Of a stretch of DNA of 64,000 nt, positions 50,044-59,253 are shown piece after piece; position 1 is the first letter of the stretch; every line of letters begins with the position of its first letter. The notes beneath the pieces are model-generated. The model saw nothing but the letters and a program-made list of their open reading frames with translations. It did no database searches and was not told the DNA's origin. The stretch is from SFEL01 sp964392455 (GTDB taxonomy: Bacteria; Bacillota; Clostridia; Christensenellales; CAG-138). The stretch is from assembly GCA_964392455.1 (NCBI GenBank), contig CAYMPG010000006.1, forward strand, positions 16,657 to 80,656. The letters run 5' to 3'. Made by a program: the position numbers and the translations under genes.

Positions 50044-50225
50044 TATAATATTATAAAGCGAATATGTCGAACTGCCCGGGATAAACAGCATTCTTCATTG
50101 TTTTTCCTCCAAAAAATAAACCGAACTTTTATCGTTATTCGCTTGTGCTGGGGGCATCTGCACAAAGCGATTTCCGGGCAGAATATTTGCTGGGAGCTCT
50201 GATGGTTTCAGGGCTCCTTTTTTGC
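50044..50225 (+). promoter_or_regulatory. Unassigned structured leader with intrinsic terminator
   Basis: TATAAT at 50044-50049 (with TTGCAT 20 bases upstream) is followed by a leader that can fold as a closing stem CTGCCCGG (50072-50079) with CCGGGCAG (50174-50181), extendable by two pairs; a strong inner hairpin TCGCTTGTGC (50139-50148) with GCACAAAGCGA (50160-50170, one bulge); and a terminator GGAGCTCTGA (50193-50202) with TCAGGGCTCC (50208-50217) followed by six T. The gene at 50266 comes next. The arrangement resembles a riboswitch or attenuator, but I recognise no known class and saw no ligand motif. Confidence 0.5.
50051..50098 (-). other. Short ORF with strong ribosome-binding site on the minus strand, resembling the CoaD N-terminus
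   Basis: On the minus strand ATG (plus-strand CAT at 50096-50098) follows TTTTTTGGAGGAAAAACA and encodes 15 residues, MKNAVYPGQFDIFAL, then TAA. The start AVYPGxFDxF is the opening of phosphopantetheine adenylyltransferase (CoaD), but the frame ends at once. It overlaps the leader structure on the other strand. Confidence 0.2.
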
Positions 50226-50265
50226 ATGGATCTGGCATAAGAATATCTTGGAGGATTCTTTGCCC

Positions 50266-51348
50266 ATGAGTAAAAAACAGCTTATCGTATCCATTATCAT
50301 GACGGCGGCTATGGCAGCATTTATGGTGATATCGCCCCGGTATATAGCCGCTTCAAGAACGCTTCTTACAATGCAGCGGCAGCCTGATGCACGGGAGGGC
50401 TACCAGGGTATTATTACAGTGTGGCATATTGTGGGATTTAAGCCCTATCAGGGCAGCCTTGGCACATGGGTGGAAAACACGGCAGCAAGGCTGGAAAAGC
50501 GGCACAAGGGCGTGTATTTTCAGGTGGACAGCATAACCATGGAGGAATACCATGCCCGCATAGCAAGGGGAGAACAGCCAGATGTGTTTTCCTACCCTTT
50601 GGGGTGTATGTATGTGGAGCAGCTTTCAGAGCTTTCCGTAGATTTTCCGGAGCTTACAGGAAATATTGATGATGTGGGCCGCAGGGAAGGCAGGCTGTAC
50701 GGGGTGCCATATGCTGCATCGGGATACCTGCTGATACACAATCAGCGCCTTGTGCAGGAGCATGGTACTGATATGGCAGGCATTGGGGATATGCTGCGGA
50801 GCGGTACCGCGATTGCAGCGGGAGATCCGGTGCAGGCCGGGATATACGGCGTTACAGGTGAGCTGCTTACATTGGAGGATTTCCTGGAGGAAAGGGCAGT
50901 ATCGGCCTTTGTGGACATAAGGGCGGTGGGTGACCTGGCACGGAAAATACAGAAGGGAAAGGGATTCCCCTTTGAAGCAGCGGCCTGCGGAAATTACTCT
51001 GACCTTGTGCAGCTCATTGGAGCGAATGTAAATACGGGGGATGATAAAATGCCATATATATACGAGCTGATAGCCCTTTGCCTTGAGGAGGAAAACCAGA
51101 AAAGGCTCATTGAAATCGGGTTGATGCCCGCAGTGAGCGGAGTTGAGAGGAAAAAGGCAGATAATGAGGCGGTGGAGCTGATGCTTGGGGAGCTTGAGAA
51201 TATTGCTGCACCAAACAGCTTTTTATACGGCACATATCGTGAGCAGCTATCTATCAGCGCAAGGGAAGCAATGCAGGGCAGCGCTTCCGCTAAAAAGGAT
51301 ATGGATTTGCGCTTAACAGAACTTGTAAGAGGAGCCGCAATAAAGTAA
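50266..51348 (+). CDS. Extracellular solute-binding protein-like, without transporter partners
   Basis: A 360-residue exported protein. Residues about 6-25 form a membrane/signal segment without a lipobox Cys. The mature part begins GIITVWHIVGFKPYQGSLGTWVE, typical of family 1 sugar/peptide-binding proteins, with GEQPDVFSYPLG and GRLYGVPYAASGYLLIHN following. No ABC permease or ATPase gene is nearby; murB follows after 31 bases. ATG 50266 is set by GGAGG 11 bases upstream; the frame also opens at 50248. It lies behind the structured leader. Ligand unknown. Confidence 0.8.
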   Translation: MSKKQLIVSIIMTAAMAAFMVISPRYIAASRTLLTMQRQPDAREGYQGIITVWHIVGFKPYQGSLGTWVENTAARLEKRHKGVYFQVDSITMEEYHARIARGEQPDVFSYPLGCMYVEQLSELSVDFPELTGNIDDVGRREGRLYGVPYAASGYLLIHNQRLVQEHGTDMAGIGDMLRSGTAIAAGDPVQAGIYGVTGELLTLEDFLEERAVSAFVDIRAVGDLARKIQKGKGFPFEAAACGNYSDLVQLIGANVNTGDDKMPYIYELIALCLEEENQKRLIEIGLMPAVSGVERKKADNEAVELMLGELENIAAPNSFLYGTYREQLSISAREAMQGSASAKKDMDLRLTELVRGAAIK

Positions 51349-51379
51349 AATAATCATAAGTATATACATGGGAGGAGCC

Positions 51380-52294
51380 ATGAAACAGGCATTGGAAAAG
51401 TGCGCCCAAAGGCTTAATGGGTGCAAGCTGATACATAATGCGCCAATGAGGGACTATACCTCATTCAGAATAGGCGGGCCTGCTGACCTGCTGCTTATGC
51501 CACGCAGCCGCGAGGAATTGCTGCTGGGGATAGAGGCGGCCAGGGAAGCGAATATACCCATGATGATAATGGGCAACGGCAGCAATATGCTGGTAAGCGA
51601 TGGTGGCATCGAGGGCCTTGTAATACGCATTGGCCAGGATTTCGCAGGTATCCGGTATGAGGGCTGCATACAGACTGTGAATGCAGGCACCCTTATGTGC
51701 ACCGCAGCAAACGATGCCCTGGATAAGGGGCTTATGGGGCTGGAATGGGCCACCGGGATACCCGGCACCATTGGCGGCGCTGTGGCAATGAACGCAGGAG
51801 CCTATGGCGGCGAGGTAAAGCAGGTGCTAAGCAGGGTGGAGTGCATAGAGGATGGGCAGATAAAGAGCATAATTCCGGAGGATAAAGACCTGGAATACAG
51901 ATATAGCAGATTTTGTGCCCCGGGAGCTATTGTGATTTCTGCGGAGTTTACCCTTTTGCCTGATGACGGCGGCGCAAGAGACCGGGCAAAGGATTACAGC
52001 GAAAGAAGGCGAACCAAGCAGCCCTTGGCCTATCCAAGCGCAGGAAGTACCTTCAAGCGACCCGAGGGGCATTATGCCGGGGCCCTCATAGAGCAGGCCG
52101 GCCTTAAGGGCCTGAAAATAGGGGGAGCAGAGGTAAGCACGCTGCATGCAGGCTTTGTGATAAATGCCGGCGGGGCTTCCTGCAATGACGTATGTGCCCT
52201 TATGCAAAAGGTACAGGAGCAGGTGTATGCACGCTTTGGCGTAAAGCTGGAGCCCGAGGTGAAGCTGATAGGTAGGGATATATGGAGCTTATAA
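51380..52294 (+). CDS. murB: UDP-N-acetylenolpyruvoylglucosamine reductase MurB
   Basis: FAD enzyme that makes UDP-N-acetylmuramate for peptidoglycan. The 304 residues show SFRIGGPADLLLMP, MGNGSNMLVSDGGIEGLVIR, GLEWATGIPGTIGGAVAMNAGAYG and PSAGSTFKRPEGHYAGALIE, in which the Ser is the proton donor. The form without the Tyr loop is the type II enzyme usual in Gram-positives. ATG 51380 follows GGGAGGAGCC; an upstream ATG at 51368 would include that site. Start of the conserved murB-rapZ-whiA group; it overlaps rapZ. Confidence 0.96.
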   Translation: MKQALEKCAQRLNGCKLIHNAPMRDYTSFRIGGPADLLLMPRSREELLLGIEAAREANIPMMIMGNGSNMLVSDGGIEGLVIRIGQDFAGIRYEGCIQTVNAGTLMCTAANDALDKGLMGLEWATGIPGTIGGAVAMNAGAYGGEVKQVLSRVECIEDGQIKSIIPEDKDLEYRYSRFCAPGAIVISAEFTLLPDDGGARDRAKDYSERRRTKQPLAYPSAGSTFKRPEGHYAGALIEQAGLKGLKIGGAEVSTLHAGFVINAGGASCNDVCALMQKVQEQVYARFGVKLEPEVKLIGRDIWSL

Positions 52295-53160
52295 TACTAT
52301 CCGGAATGTCCGGGGCGGGCAAGAGCCAGGCCCTGAAAAAATTTGAGGACTCGGGATATTTCTGCGTGGATAATCTGCCCAGCGAAATGTGCCGTGGGCT
52401 GGTGGAGCTGTGCAGCAGGGCTGTGCCGCCGGTGGAGAAGGCGGCAGTCGTAATAGACAGCCGGGAGACCCTCCTTAACAGCAACCCAAACAGAACCCTT
52501 ATTGAGCTGGAAGAAGCGGGCATGGATTACCGCATATTGTTTCTTGATTGCAGGGATCAGGTGCTGGAGCGCAGATATAATGAGACACGCAGGCGGCACC
52601 CCCTTTCAGATGATGTACGCACAGGCATACAGCTTGAGCGGGAGCGCCTTGCAAGCCTCAGGGACAGGGCCAGCGTAATAATAGATACTACAAGCATGCG
52701 ACCGCTGGAGCTGGGCGCAGCCATAGAAAAGGAGCTTGGGCTGTGCAGCGGGGGCTTCAAGCTGAGCGTGATGAGCTTTGGGTATAAGCGGGGCGTGCCC
52801 TTTGAGGCGGATGTGGTGATAGATATGCGCTTCTCGCCAAATCCGTTTTATGATGAAAAGCTGCGCTCTCTTTGCGGCAGCGATAAGCCCGTTTATGATT
52901 ACGTAATGGGAGATGCTGCCGTAATAAGGCTAATGGATACCCTGGAAAAAACACTGGACGAGCTTATCCCACGATTTATTGAGCAAGATAAGCGGCGGCT
53001 GGTGGTGGCCTTTGGCTGCACCGGCGGACGGCACAGATCCGTCAGCGCAGCAGAGGAGCTTTACAGCCGCATGAAGGACAGATATCATACCACGCTGGAG
53101 CATAGAGACCTTGTAATAGAGGGCGGAGATATCAGGCAGAGAATAGGCGAAAGGAGCTGA
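52282..53160 (+). CDS. rapZ: RNase adapter protein RapZ / nucleotide-binding YvcJ
   Basis: A 292-residue P-loop protein: Walker A GMSGAGKSQA near residue 8, DNLPSEMC, a Walker B-like YRILFLDC, and the C-terminal RNA/metabolite-binding domain with FGYKRGVPFEADVVIDMRF and CTGGRHRSV. In enterics RapZ guides RNase E; in Bacillota YvcJ binds GTP and relates to competence and cell wall sugar. The start overlaps murB by 13 bases. It precedes whiA in the standard yvcJ-yvcK-whiA locus, here without an obvious yvcK. Confidence 0.94.
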   Translation: MELIILSGMSGAGKSQALKKFEDSGYFCVDNLPSEMCRGLVELCSRAVPPVEKAAVVIDSRETLLNSNPNRTLIELEEAGMDYRILFLDCRDQVLERRYNETRRRHPLSDDVRTGIQLERERLASLRDRASVIIDTTSMRPLELGAAIEKELGLCSGGFKLSVMSFGYKRGVPFEADVVIDMRFSPNPFYDEKLRSLCGSDKPVYDYVMGDAAVIRLMDTLEKTLDELIPRFIEQDKRRLVVAFGCTGGRHRSVSAAEELYSRMKDRYHTTLEHRDLVIEGGDIRQRIGERS

Positions 53161-53165
53161 AGCAG

Positions 53166-54113
53166 TTGTCTTTTTCATCCCTGACAAAGGACGAGCTGGT
53201 CAATAGCTGCAAGGTAACAGGCAGCGATGAAAAGCGCTCCCTGCTGTGCGGCATTACCCACGCTGCAGGCTCCATGACGCTGGGCAGGGGCGGCGTAGGG
53301 CTAAAGTATGTTACGGAAAACAATAACGTTGCCAGCCTTGCTGCAAAGCTCGGCAGGGAGCTTTATTCTGCATCCGCAGTTATATCCATAAGCGAGAAGG
53401 AGCGACTGAACGCTGTAAATGCCATAGTGAGCATGTCAGGCCCGGGCGTGATGGAGCTACTGAAGGATGCAGGCTATGCCGTAGATGGCGATGAGGAGCT
53501 GGAGCTTGGGCATATACCCGGGGCGCTTGTGGATACCGATGAAAAGGCAAGATGCTTTTTACGGGGAGTATTTTTAGGCGCAGGCTCTGTAAATGACCCA
53601 AACAAGGGATACCATCTGGAGCTTGTGTGCAAGTATGAGCGCTTTGCGGCGGAACTTTGCGATATTATGGCGGAGCTTGGGATAACTGCCAAGTATTTTC
53701 CGAGAAAAACCAGCTACATCGTATATATCAAGGATGGCGAGATGGTATCTGATTTCATCACTCTTATAGGCGCTATGAACAGCACCATCGCCTTTGAGGA
53801 TGCAAGGGTGCTTCGCAGCGTAAATAATCACATAAACCGTCAGCAGAATTTTGAGGATGCCAATATGAATAAGGCGGCTGCCGCTGCGGCTCAGCAGCTC
53901 CTTGATATTGAGGCGATAAGGGTGAGCCGTGGACTGGAGGCTCTGCCTGCAAAGCTCAGGGAGGCGGCAGAAATACGCATAAATAATCCGGAGGCGACTC
54001 TTGCAGAGATGGCCGAGCTGGCCGGCATAAGCAAATCCGGCTTTAACCACAGGCTGGCCAAGCTTTCCGCATTGGCCCAGGAGATAAAGGATCAGGACGG
54101 GGGAATTCTGTAA
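53166..54113 (+). CDS. whiA: Sporulation/cell division regulator WhiA
   Basis: DNA-binding protein with a homing-endonuclease-like N-terminal domain (residues about 20-200, including HAAGSMTLGRGGVGLKYVTENN and FLRGVFLGAGSVNDPNKGYHLE) and a C-terminal helix-turn-helix (about 225-305, NPEATLAEMAELAGISKSGFNHRL). It acts in cell division and, in some lineages, sporulation. Translation starts at TTG after AAAGGAGCTGAAGCAG. It follows rapZ, and dnaE begins right at its stop codon. Confidence 0.95.
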   Translation: MSFSSLTKDELVNSCKVTGSDEKRSLLCGITHAAGSMTLGRGGVGLKYVTENNNVASLAAKLGRELYSASAVISISEKERLNAVNAIVSMSGPGVMELLKDAGYAVDGDEELELGHIPGALVDTDEKARCFLRGVFLGAGSVNDPNKGYHLELVCKYERFAAELCDIMAELGITAKYFPRKTSYIVYIKDGEMVSDFITLIGAMNSTIAFEDARVLRSVNNHINRQQNFEDANMNKAAAAAAQQLLDIEAIRVSRGLEALPAKLREAAEIRINNPEATLAEMAELAGISKSGFNHRLAKLSALAQEIKDQDGGIL

Positions 54114-57100
54114 ATGAAAGGCTTTACCCATCTGCATGTACATACCCAGTACAGCCTGCTGGACGGCGCAGCCCGCATAACGGAGCTGGTTGCCCGGGCA
54201 AAGGAGCTGGGCATGGAGGCACTGGCCATAACTGATCACGGCGTAATGTACGGCGTGATAGATTTCTATAAGGAATGTAAAAAGGCGGGCATAAAGCCGC
54301 TATTGGGCATGGAGGCATACGTTGCCTCAAATCACCTAGAAAAGAGCGGAATGAGGGAAAATGCCCACCTTATACTTATCGCCAAGAATAATACCGGCTA
54401 CAAGAACCTCATGAAGCTGTCCAGCATTGCTTTTATTGATGGCTTTTACTATAAGCCCCGGATAGATTATAAGCTGCTTGAACAGTATCACGAGGGGCTG
54501 GTATGCCTTTCTGCATGCCTTGCTGGAGATATACCCCAGCTCCTTCTTGAGCGGCGGTATGATGATGCCCTTGCCCTTGCAGGAAGGCTCAAGGGTATGT
54601 TTGGCGAGGATTTTTACATAGAGCTTCAGAATCACGGCCTGCCGGAGCAGATAGAGGTATTGCCCCAGCTTAAGAGAATCGCAGATGAGCTGGGCATTAA
54701 GACCGTTGCCACAAATGATATACACTATGTAAAAAAAGAGGATGCGGAATCTCAGGACGTTTTGCTGTGCATACAGACGAACCGGGTGGTTTCGGATGAA
54801 AACAGGATGAAAATGTCTGCGGATGAGTTTTATCTAAAATCCGCAGATGAAATGCTTGCCGCCTTGCCGGGCGATCCTGAGGCCATAGCCAATACGGCGG
54901 AGGTGGCGGAAAAGTGCAATGTGGAAATAACCTTCCATGAGCAGCATTTACCAGGCTTTACTGCGCCCGATGGCCTTACAAATCTTGAATATCTTACCCA
55001 GATATGCCATAAGGGGTTGGCACGAAAGATGCCGGATGCTTCAGCCCAGGTAAAGGAGCGGCTGGAGTATGAGATAAGCGTAATAAACCAGATGGGGTTT
55101 GTGGATTACTTCCTCATCGTGTGGGATTTTGTAAACTTTGCCCATGAAAACGGAATATTTGTGGGCCCCGGCCGTGGCAGCGGCGCAGGCAGCCTTGCAG
55201 CCTACTCAATGGGCATAACGGATACCGACCCAATCAAGTACGATTTGATATTTGAGCGGTTCTTAAATCCGGAGCGGGTATCCATGCCGGATTTTGATAT
55301 CGACTTTTGCATAGAGCGGCGGCAGGAGGTTATAGACTATGTGGTCAGCAAATACGGCGCAGACCATGTGTGCCAGATAATCACCTTTGGCTCCATGGCT
55401 GCCCGCCTTGTGGTAAGGGATGTGGGCAGGGCGCTGGATATGCCCTATTCTGACGTGGACAGGATAGCCAAGCTCATACCAAACGCACTGGGCATGACCC
55501 TTACAAAGGCGCTGGAGCTTTCCACTGAGCTCAAGGCGTTGTATGAAAATGATGAGAGCGTACAGAAGCTGATAGATCTTTCCCTTAAGCTGGAGGGCCT
55601 GCCCCGGCACGCCTCTACCCATGCGGCGGGAGTTGTGATTTGTGCCCAGCCAACGGTGGAGTATGTGCCGCTGCAGCGCAATGAGGATGCCATAACCACC
55701 CAGTTTCCCAAGGATACTGTGGAGGAGCTTGGCCTGCTGAAGATGGACTTTCTGGGCCTCAGAAACCTTACTGTTATAAGGGATGCGCTGGATTTCATAC
55801 GCCAGGGCGGGGGAGAAGTGCCTGACCTTGAGCGGCTGGATAATGACGACCCTGCGGTATACAAAATGATAGCCGAGGGTGATACGGATGGGGTATTTCA
55901 GCTTGAATCAACAGGCATGCGCCAGTTTATGACCCAGCTCAATCCGGATTGCTTCGAGGATATCATAGCGGGTATTTCCCTTTTCCGTCCCGGCCCAATG
56001 GAGCAGATACCCCGATATATCGCTGGAAAAAACGACCGCAATAATGTACAATACGCCCATGAAAAGCTGCGCCCGATACTTGGCAAAACCTATGGCTGCA
56101 TGGTGTATCAGGAGCAGGTAATGGAGATAGTTCGCGAGCTTGCGGGCTATTCCTGGGGACGAAGCGACCTTGTGCGCCGCGCAATGGCAAAGAAAAAGCA
56201 CGACGTAATGGCCAAGGAGCGGGAGTACTTTATAGATGGCATCGTGGAGGATGGCGTGGTAAAGGTACCGGGCGCCGTAAGGAACGGCGTAAGCCGGGAG
56301 GTGGCAAACAGGATATTCGATGAGATGATGGATTTTGCCTCCTATGCCTTCAATAAGTCCCATGCAGCAGCCTATGCAGTGCTGGCCTACCGCACGGCGT
56401 ACTTAAAAAAGTATTACCCTGTTGAATTTATGACAGCCCAGCTCAACAGCTTTATCGGCAAGGATATGAGCAAAATATCCGAATATGTAAGCTACTGCCG
56501 TCAGCGGGGCATAGAGGTATATCCTCCCGATATAAACAGGAGCCATGCAAAGTTTTCCGTGGAAAATGGAAGCATACGCTTTGGCTTTGCCGCAATAAAA
56601 AACGTCAGCGCGACTGTAACTGAGCAAATCGCAAGGGAGCGGGAGAAAAACGGCCCCTTCAGGGACTTTTATGACTTCCTGCGTCGCAGCGATACCCTGA
56701 ATAAGCGCATACTCGAGGGGCTGATAAAGGCCGGCTGCTTTGACAGCATGGGGGTAAAACGCTCTCAGCTCATGGTAGTATATGAGCAGGCCATGACCTC
56801 TGTGGGTAATGACAGAAAGCAGCGTGCCACAGGGCAGCTTTCCCTGTTTGATATGGCAGGGGCAGATGAGATAGTTGAGGATACCGCCATACCCATGCCT
56901 GACGTGAGCGAATATGATAAGGATACCCTGCTCAATATGGAGCGGGAGGTAATGGGCATTTACATCAGCGGGCATCCCCTTAGCGATTACACCGAGGTGC
57001 TTCAGGAGCTTGCATCCTGTGCAGATTTGGTTGATGCCGATGGCACCGGAAAATATAAGGACAATCAGAAGGTGTGCCTTGGCGGAATAATCACCTCTGT

Positions 57101-57548
57101 GCGTACAAAGCCTGTAAAGAGCGGAAACGGGCTCATGGCGTATGCCGTTATAGAAGACCTTACCGGCAGCATTGAGCTTGCGGTATTTCCCTCCATATAC
57201 ACCCGCTATTCAAACAGGCTGCTGGTGGATAGCAGGGTCACCATAACCGGCAAAATGAATATGCGTGAGGATCAGAAAAACACCGTGCTCGTGGATGAGG
57301 TGGCTCCCCTTGAAAAAACATTGCCGACCAGTAAGCTGTATCTCAGGCTGAATATGGGAGATACGAGGCTTTTTGAAAGGGTGAAGACTGTGCTTTCCCG
57401 CTTCCCGGGCAACCTGCCTGTGGTAATGGTGGATATTGCAACAAGAAAAAGTATGCAGGCTCCAAGGGAGCTGTATATCAATCCATCAAATGGTATTATG
57501 GACATAATGAATGAAATGCTTGGCGAGGAGAACGTAAAGCTGAAATGA
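54114..57548 (+). CDS. dnaE: DNA polymerase III alpha subunit
   Basis: Replicative-type polymerase of 1144 residues. Domains in order: PHP (about 1-210, HLHVHTQYSLLDGAARI at the start), the polymerase core (about 270-800; GPGRGSGAGSLAAY and MPDFDIDFCIERR hold active-site Asp residues, plus FNKSHAAAYAVLAYRTAYL), a tandem helix-hairpin-helix (about 810-900), and an OB domain at the end (about 1000-1060, VCLGGIITSVRTKPVKSGNG). No exonuclease domain is present, so it is DnaE, not PolC. It starts directly at the whiA stop and overlaps rlmD by four bases. Confidence 0.96.
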   Translation: MKGFTHLHVHTQYSLLDGAARITELVARAKELGMEALAITDHGVMYGVIDFYKECKKAGIKPLLGMEAYVASNHLEKSGMRENAHLILIAKNNTGYKNLMKLSSIAFIDGFYYKPRIDYKLLEQYHEGLVCLSACLAGDIPQLLLERRYDDALALAGRLKGMFGEDFYIELQNHGLPEQIEVLPQLKRIADELGIKTVATNDIHYVKKEDAESQDVLLCIQTNRVVSDENRMKMSADEFYLKSADEMLAALPGDPEAIANTAEVAEKCNVEITFHEQHLPGFTAPDGLTNLEYLTQICHKGLARKMPDASAQVKERLEYEISVINQMGFVDYFLIVWDFVNFAHENGIFVGPGRGSGAGSLAAYSMGITDTDPIKYDLIFERFLNPERVSMPDFDIDFCIERRQEVIDYVVSKYGADHVCQIITFGSMAARLVVRDVGRALDMPYSDVDRIAKLIPNALGMTLTKALELSTELKALYENDESVQKLIDLSLKLEGLPRHASTHAAGVVICAQPTVEYVPLQRNEDAITTQFPKDTVEELGLLKMDFLGLRNLTVIRDALDFIRQGGGEVPDLERLDNDDPAVYKMIAEGDTDGVFQLESTGMRQFMTQLNPDCFEDIIAGISLFRPGPMEQIPRYIAGKNDRNNVQYAHEKLRPILGKTYGCMVYQEQVMEIVRELAGYSWGRSDLVRRAMAKKKHDVMAKEREYFIDGIVEDGVVKVPGAVRNGVSREVANRIFDEMMDFASYAFNKSHAAAYAVLAYRTAYLKKYYPVEFMTAQLNSFIGKDMSKISEYVSYCRQRGIEVYPPDINRSHAKFSVENGSIRFGFAAIKNVSATVTEQIAREREKNGPFRDFYDFLRRSDTLNKRILEGLIKAGCFDSMGVKRSQLMVVYEQAMTSVGNDRKQRATGQLSLFDMAGADEIVEDTAIPMPDVSEYDKDTLLNMEREVMGIYISGHPLSDYTEVLQELASCADLVDADGTGKYKDNQKVCLGGIITSVRTKPVKSGNGLMAYAVIEDLTGSIELAVFPSIYTRYSNRLLVDSRVTITGKMNMREDQKNTVLVDEVAPLEKTLPTSKLYLRLNMGDTRLFERVKTVLSRFPGNLPVVMVDIATRKSMQAPRELYINPSNGIMDIMNEMLGEENVKLK

Positions 57549-58909
57549 ACCTTAAGCCGCCTGTAGAAAAAAACGACGATATAGAGCTGGATATCTCCGC
57601 CCTTACTTCAGAGGGGCAGGGCGTGGGAAGAATAGAAGGATACACCGTATTTGTGCCCTATGCCCTCAGAGGGGAGCGGGTGCGTGCCCACGTTATAAAG
57701 GTAACGTCTGGCTATGCCGTGGCAAAGCTGACGGAGATAATCAAAAAATCGGATGACCGCGTGGAAAACGATTGCCCGGCTTATCCCCGCTGCGGCGGGT
57801 GTACATTAAGGCACCTTTCATATCCTGCCCAGCTCAGGGAAAAGACAGCCCAGGTGGTGGATGCACTTACCCGCCTGGGTAAGTTTACCGACCCCCAGGT
57901 CATGCCCTGCCTTGGCATGGAGAAGCCTGAGCATTATCGCAATAAGGGCAGCTTCCCCCTTGGCTACGATGAGGAGCTCATGGTAAGGCCGGGCTTTTTT
58001 GCAAAGCGCAGCCACAGAATAGTGCCTGTTGACAATTGCAGCATACAGCCGGAAGGAGTGCTGGAAGCAGCGGCCGCCGTGGCAGAATGGGCAAACAGAT
58101 ACTCCATACCGCCATATGATGAGCTATCAAGAAAGGGCGTGCTGCGCCACGTGATGGCAAGAGTATCCGATGAGGGCGTGCTTGTGCTGGTGGTGACCAC
58201 AGGCAAGCTGCCCCATGGGGATGCCCTGGTTGAGCTATTGAGGGAGAGGGTGCCGGGGCTTAAGGGCGTTGTGCACAATGTAAATTCCAGAGATACAAAC
58301 GTTATCCTTGGGGATACCTTTAATACCCTCTGGGGCAACGACAGGCTGGGCACTACCATAGCGGGCCACAGCTTCTGCGCCTCCATGGCTTCATTCTTGC
58401 AGGTAAACCCTGTGCAGACGGAGGTGCTGTACAGCAAGGCGCTGGAGTTCCTTTCGCTTAATGGCGATGAGCGCATGGCCGATGTATATTGCGGCATAGG
58501 CACCATAACGCTGATGCTTGCAGAGCATGCGGCGCATGTGACCGGCATAGAGTGCGTGCCTGAGGCCATTGAGGATGCAAGGGCAAATGCAAAGAGCAAC
58601 GGCGTTGCAAATGTGGATTTTATTTGCGATACAGCGGAATCTGCCCTGCCAAAGCTTGTGGCAGAGGGGCTGCGCCTGGATGCGGCGGTGATAGATCCGC
58701 CGAGAAAGGGCTGCGAAAGGGCAGCGCTGGATGCCCTTGTAGATAGCGGCGTGGAGCGTATAGTATACGTTTCCTGCAATCCTGCCACACTGGCCCGGGA
58801 TTGCCGCATACTTGCAGATAGGGGATACGCCCTTGTTAAGGCCCAGCCGGTGGATATGTTTCCCCACACTAGCCATGTGGAGACGGTATGCCTGCTTACC
58901 AGGGTATAA
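57545..58909 (+). CDS. rlmD: 23S rRNA (uracil-C5)-methyltransferase RlmD family
   Basis: SAM-dependent RNA m5U methyltransferase of 454 residues. It has an N-terminal TRAM domain (about 1-65, SEGQGVGRIEGYTVFVP), an iron-sulfur site (CPAYPRCGGCTLRHL, about 80-95), and the methyltransferase domain with VYCGIGTITLMLAEHA, DPPRKGCERAALDAL and VYVSCNPATLARDC, whose Cys is the nucleophile. The start overlaps the dnaE stop as ATGA. A second Cys-rich region is not seen, so RlmD or RlmCD; the exact position modified is not decidable. Confidence 0.93.
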   Translation: MNLKPPVEKNDDIELDISALTSEGQGVGRIEGYTVFVPYALRGERVRAHVIKVTSGYAVAKLTEIIKKSDDRVENDCPAYPRCGGCTLRHLSYPAQLREKTAQVVDALTRLGKFTDPQVMPCLGMEKPEHYRNKGSFPLGYDEELMVRPGFFAKRSHRIVPVDNCSIQPEGVLEAAAAVAEWANRYSIPPYDELSRKGVLRHVMARVSDEGVLVLVVTTGKLPHGDALVELLRERVPGLKGVVHNVNSRDTNVILGDTFNTLWGNDRLGTTIAGHSFCASMASFLQVNPVQTEVLYSKALEFLSLNGDERMADVYCGIGTITLMLAEHAAHVTGIECVPEAIEDARANAKSNGVANVDFICDTAESALPKLVAEGLRLDAAVIDPPRKGCERAALDALVDSGVERIVYVSCNPATLARDCRILADRGYALVKAQPVDMFPHTSHVETVCLLTRV

Positions 58910-58984
58910 AACAAACATATGAAATTTGTAAATGCCTGTATGTGCTAAATACCAGCTTGCTTATCCACTTCCTGGGAATGAATA

Positions 58985-59133
58985 GATGTGCTTTCTACGA
59001 TAGAGTGAGTAGAAATGCACAAACCGCATATATAGCGTTGCGGAAATTTTAGTATCGATTCTACGATTAAAAATGTACATCATACGATATATCGCCCTGC
59101 TACAGAAAATGTGCGCTGTAGCAGGGCGTTTTT
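58985..59133 (+). ncRNA. Possible structured RNA or long 3' region between rlmD and the marR gene
   Basis: Three stem-loops follow one another in the 344-base region between rlmD and marR: GTGCTTTCTAC (58988-58998) with GTAGAAATGCAC (59009-59020, one bulge); CCGCA (59024-59028) with TGCGG (59039-59043); and a strong terminator (59093-59133). The nearest promoter-like sequence is weak, so it may be a small RNA or the 3' end of the rlmD transcript. No ORF of note is present. No known family is recognised. Confidence 0.35.
59093..59133 (+). terminator. Strong terminator upstream of marR
   Basis: CGCCCTGCTACAG (59093-59105) pairs perfectly with CTGTAGCAGGGCG (59116-59128) over 10 bases, followed by TTTTT. 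Confidence 0.93.
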
Positions 59134-59187
59134 ATTGCCAACCGCAATATTTTACGAAACCTTAGCGCAAACAATGGCTGCACCAGG

Positions 59188-59216
59188 TTGCAATCATGGG
59201 AAGGGGATAGTATAAT
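59188..59216 (+). promoter_or_regulatory. Promoter for the MarR-MATE operon
   Basis: TTGCAA (59188-59193), 17 bases, TATAAT (59211-59216). It lies 37 bases before the MarR start and is a near-ideal SigA promoter. Confidence 0.75.
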
Positions 59217-59253
59217 AGTCCAAAACATTTACCAAATTGAGAAAGGACAAGGA

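Noticed and set aside
50065..50071. TGTCGAA as a Spo0A binding site in the 50 kb leader
   Set aside because: A seven-base match is expected several times by chance in a window of this size on both strands, and no flanking 0A-box context is present.
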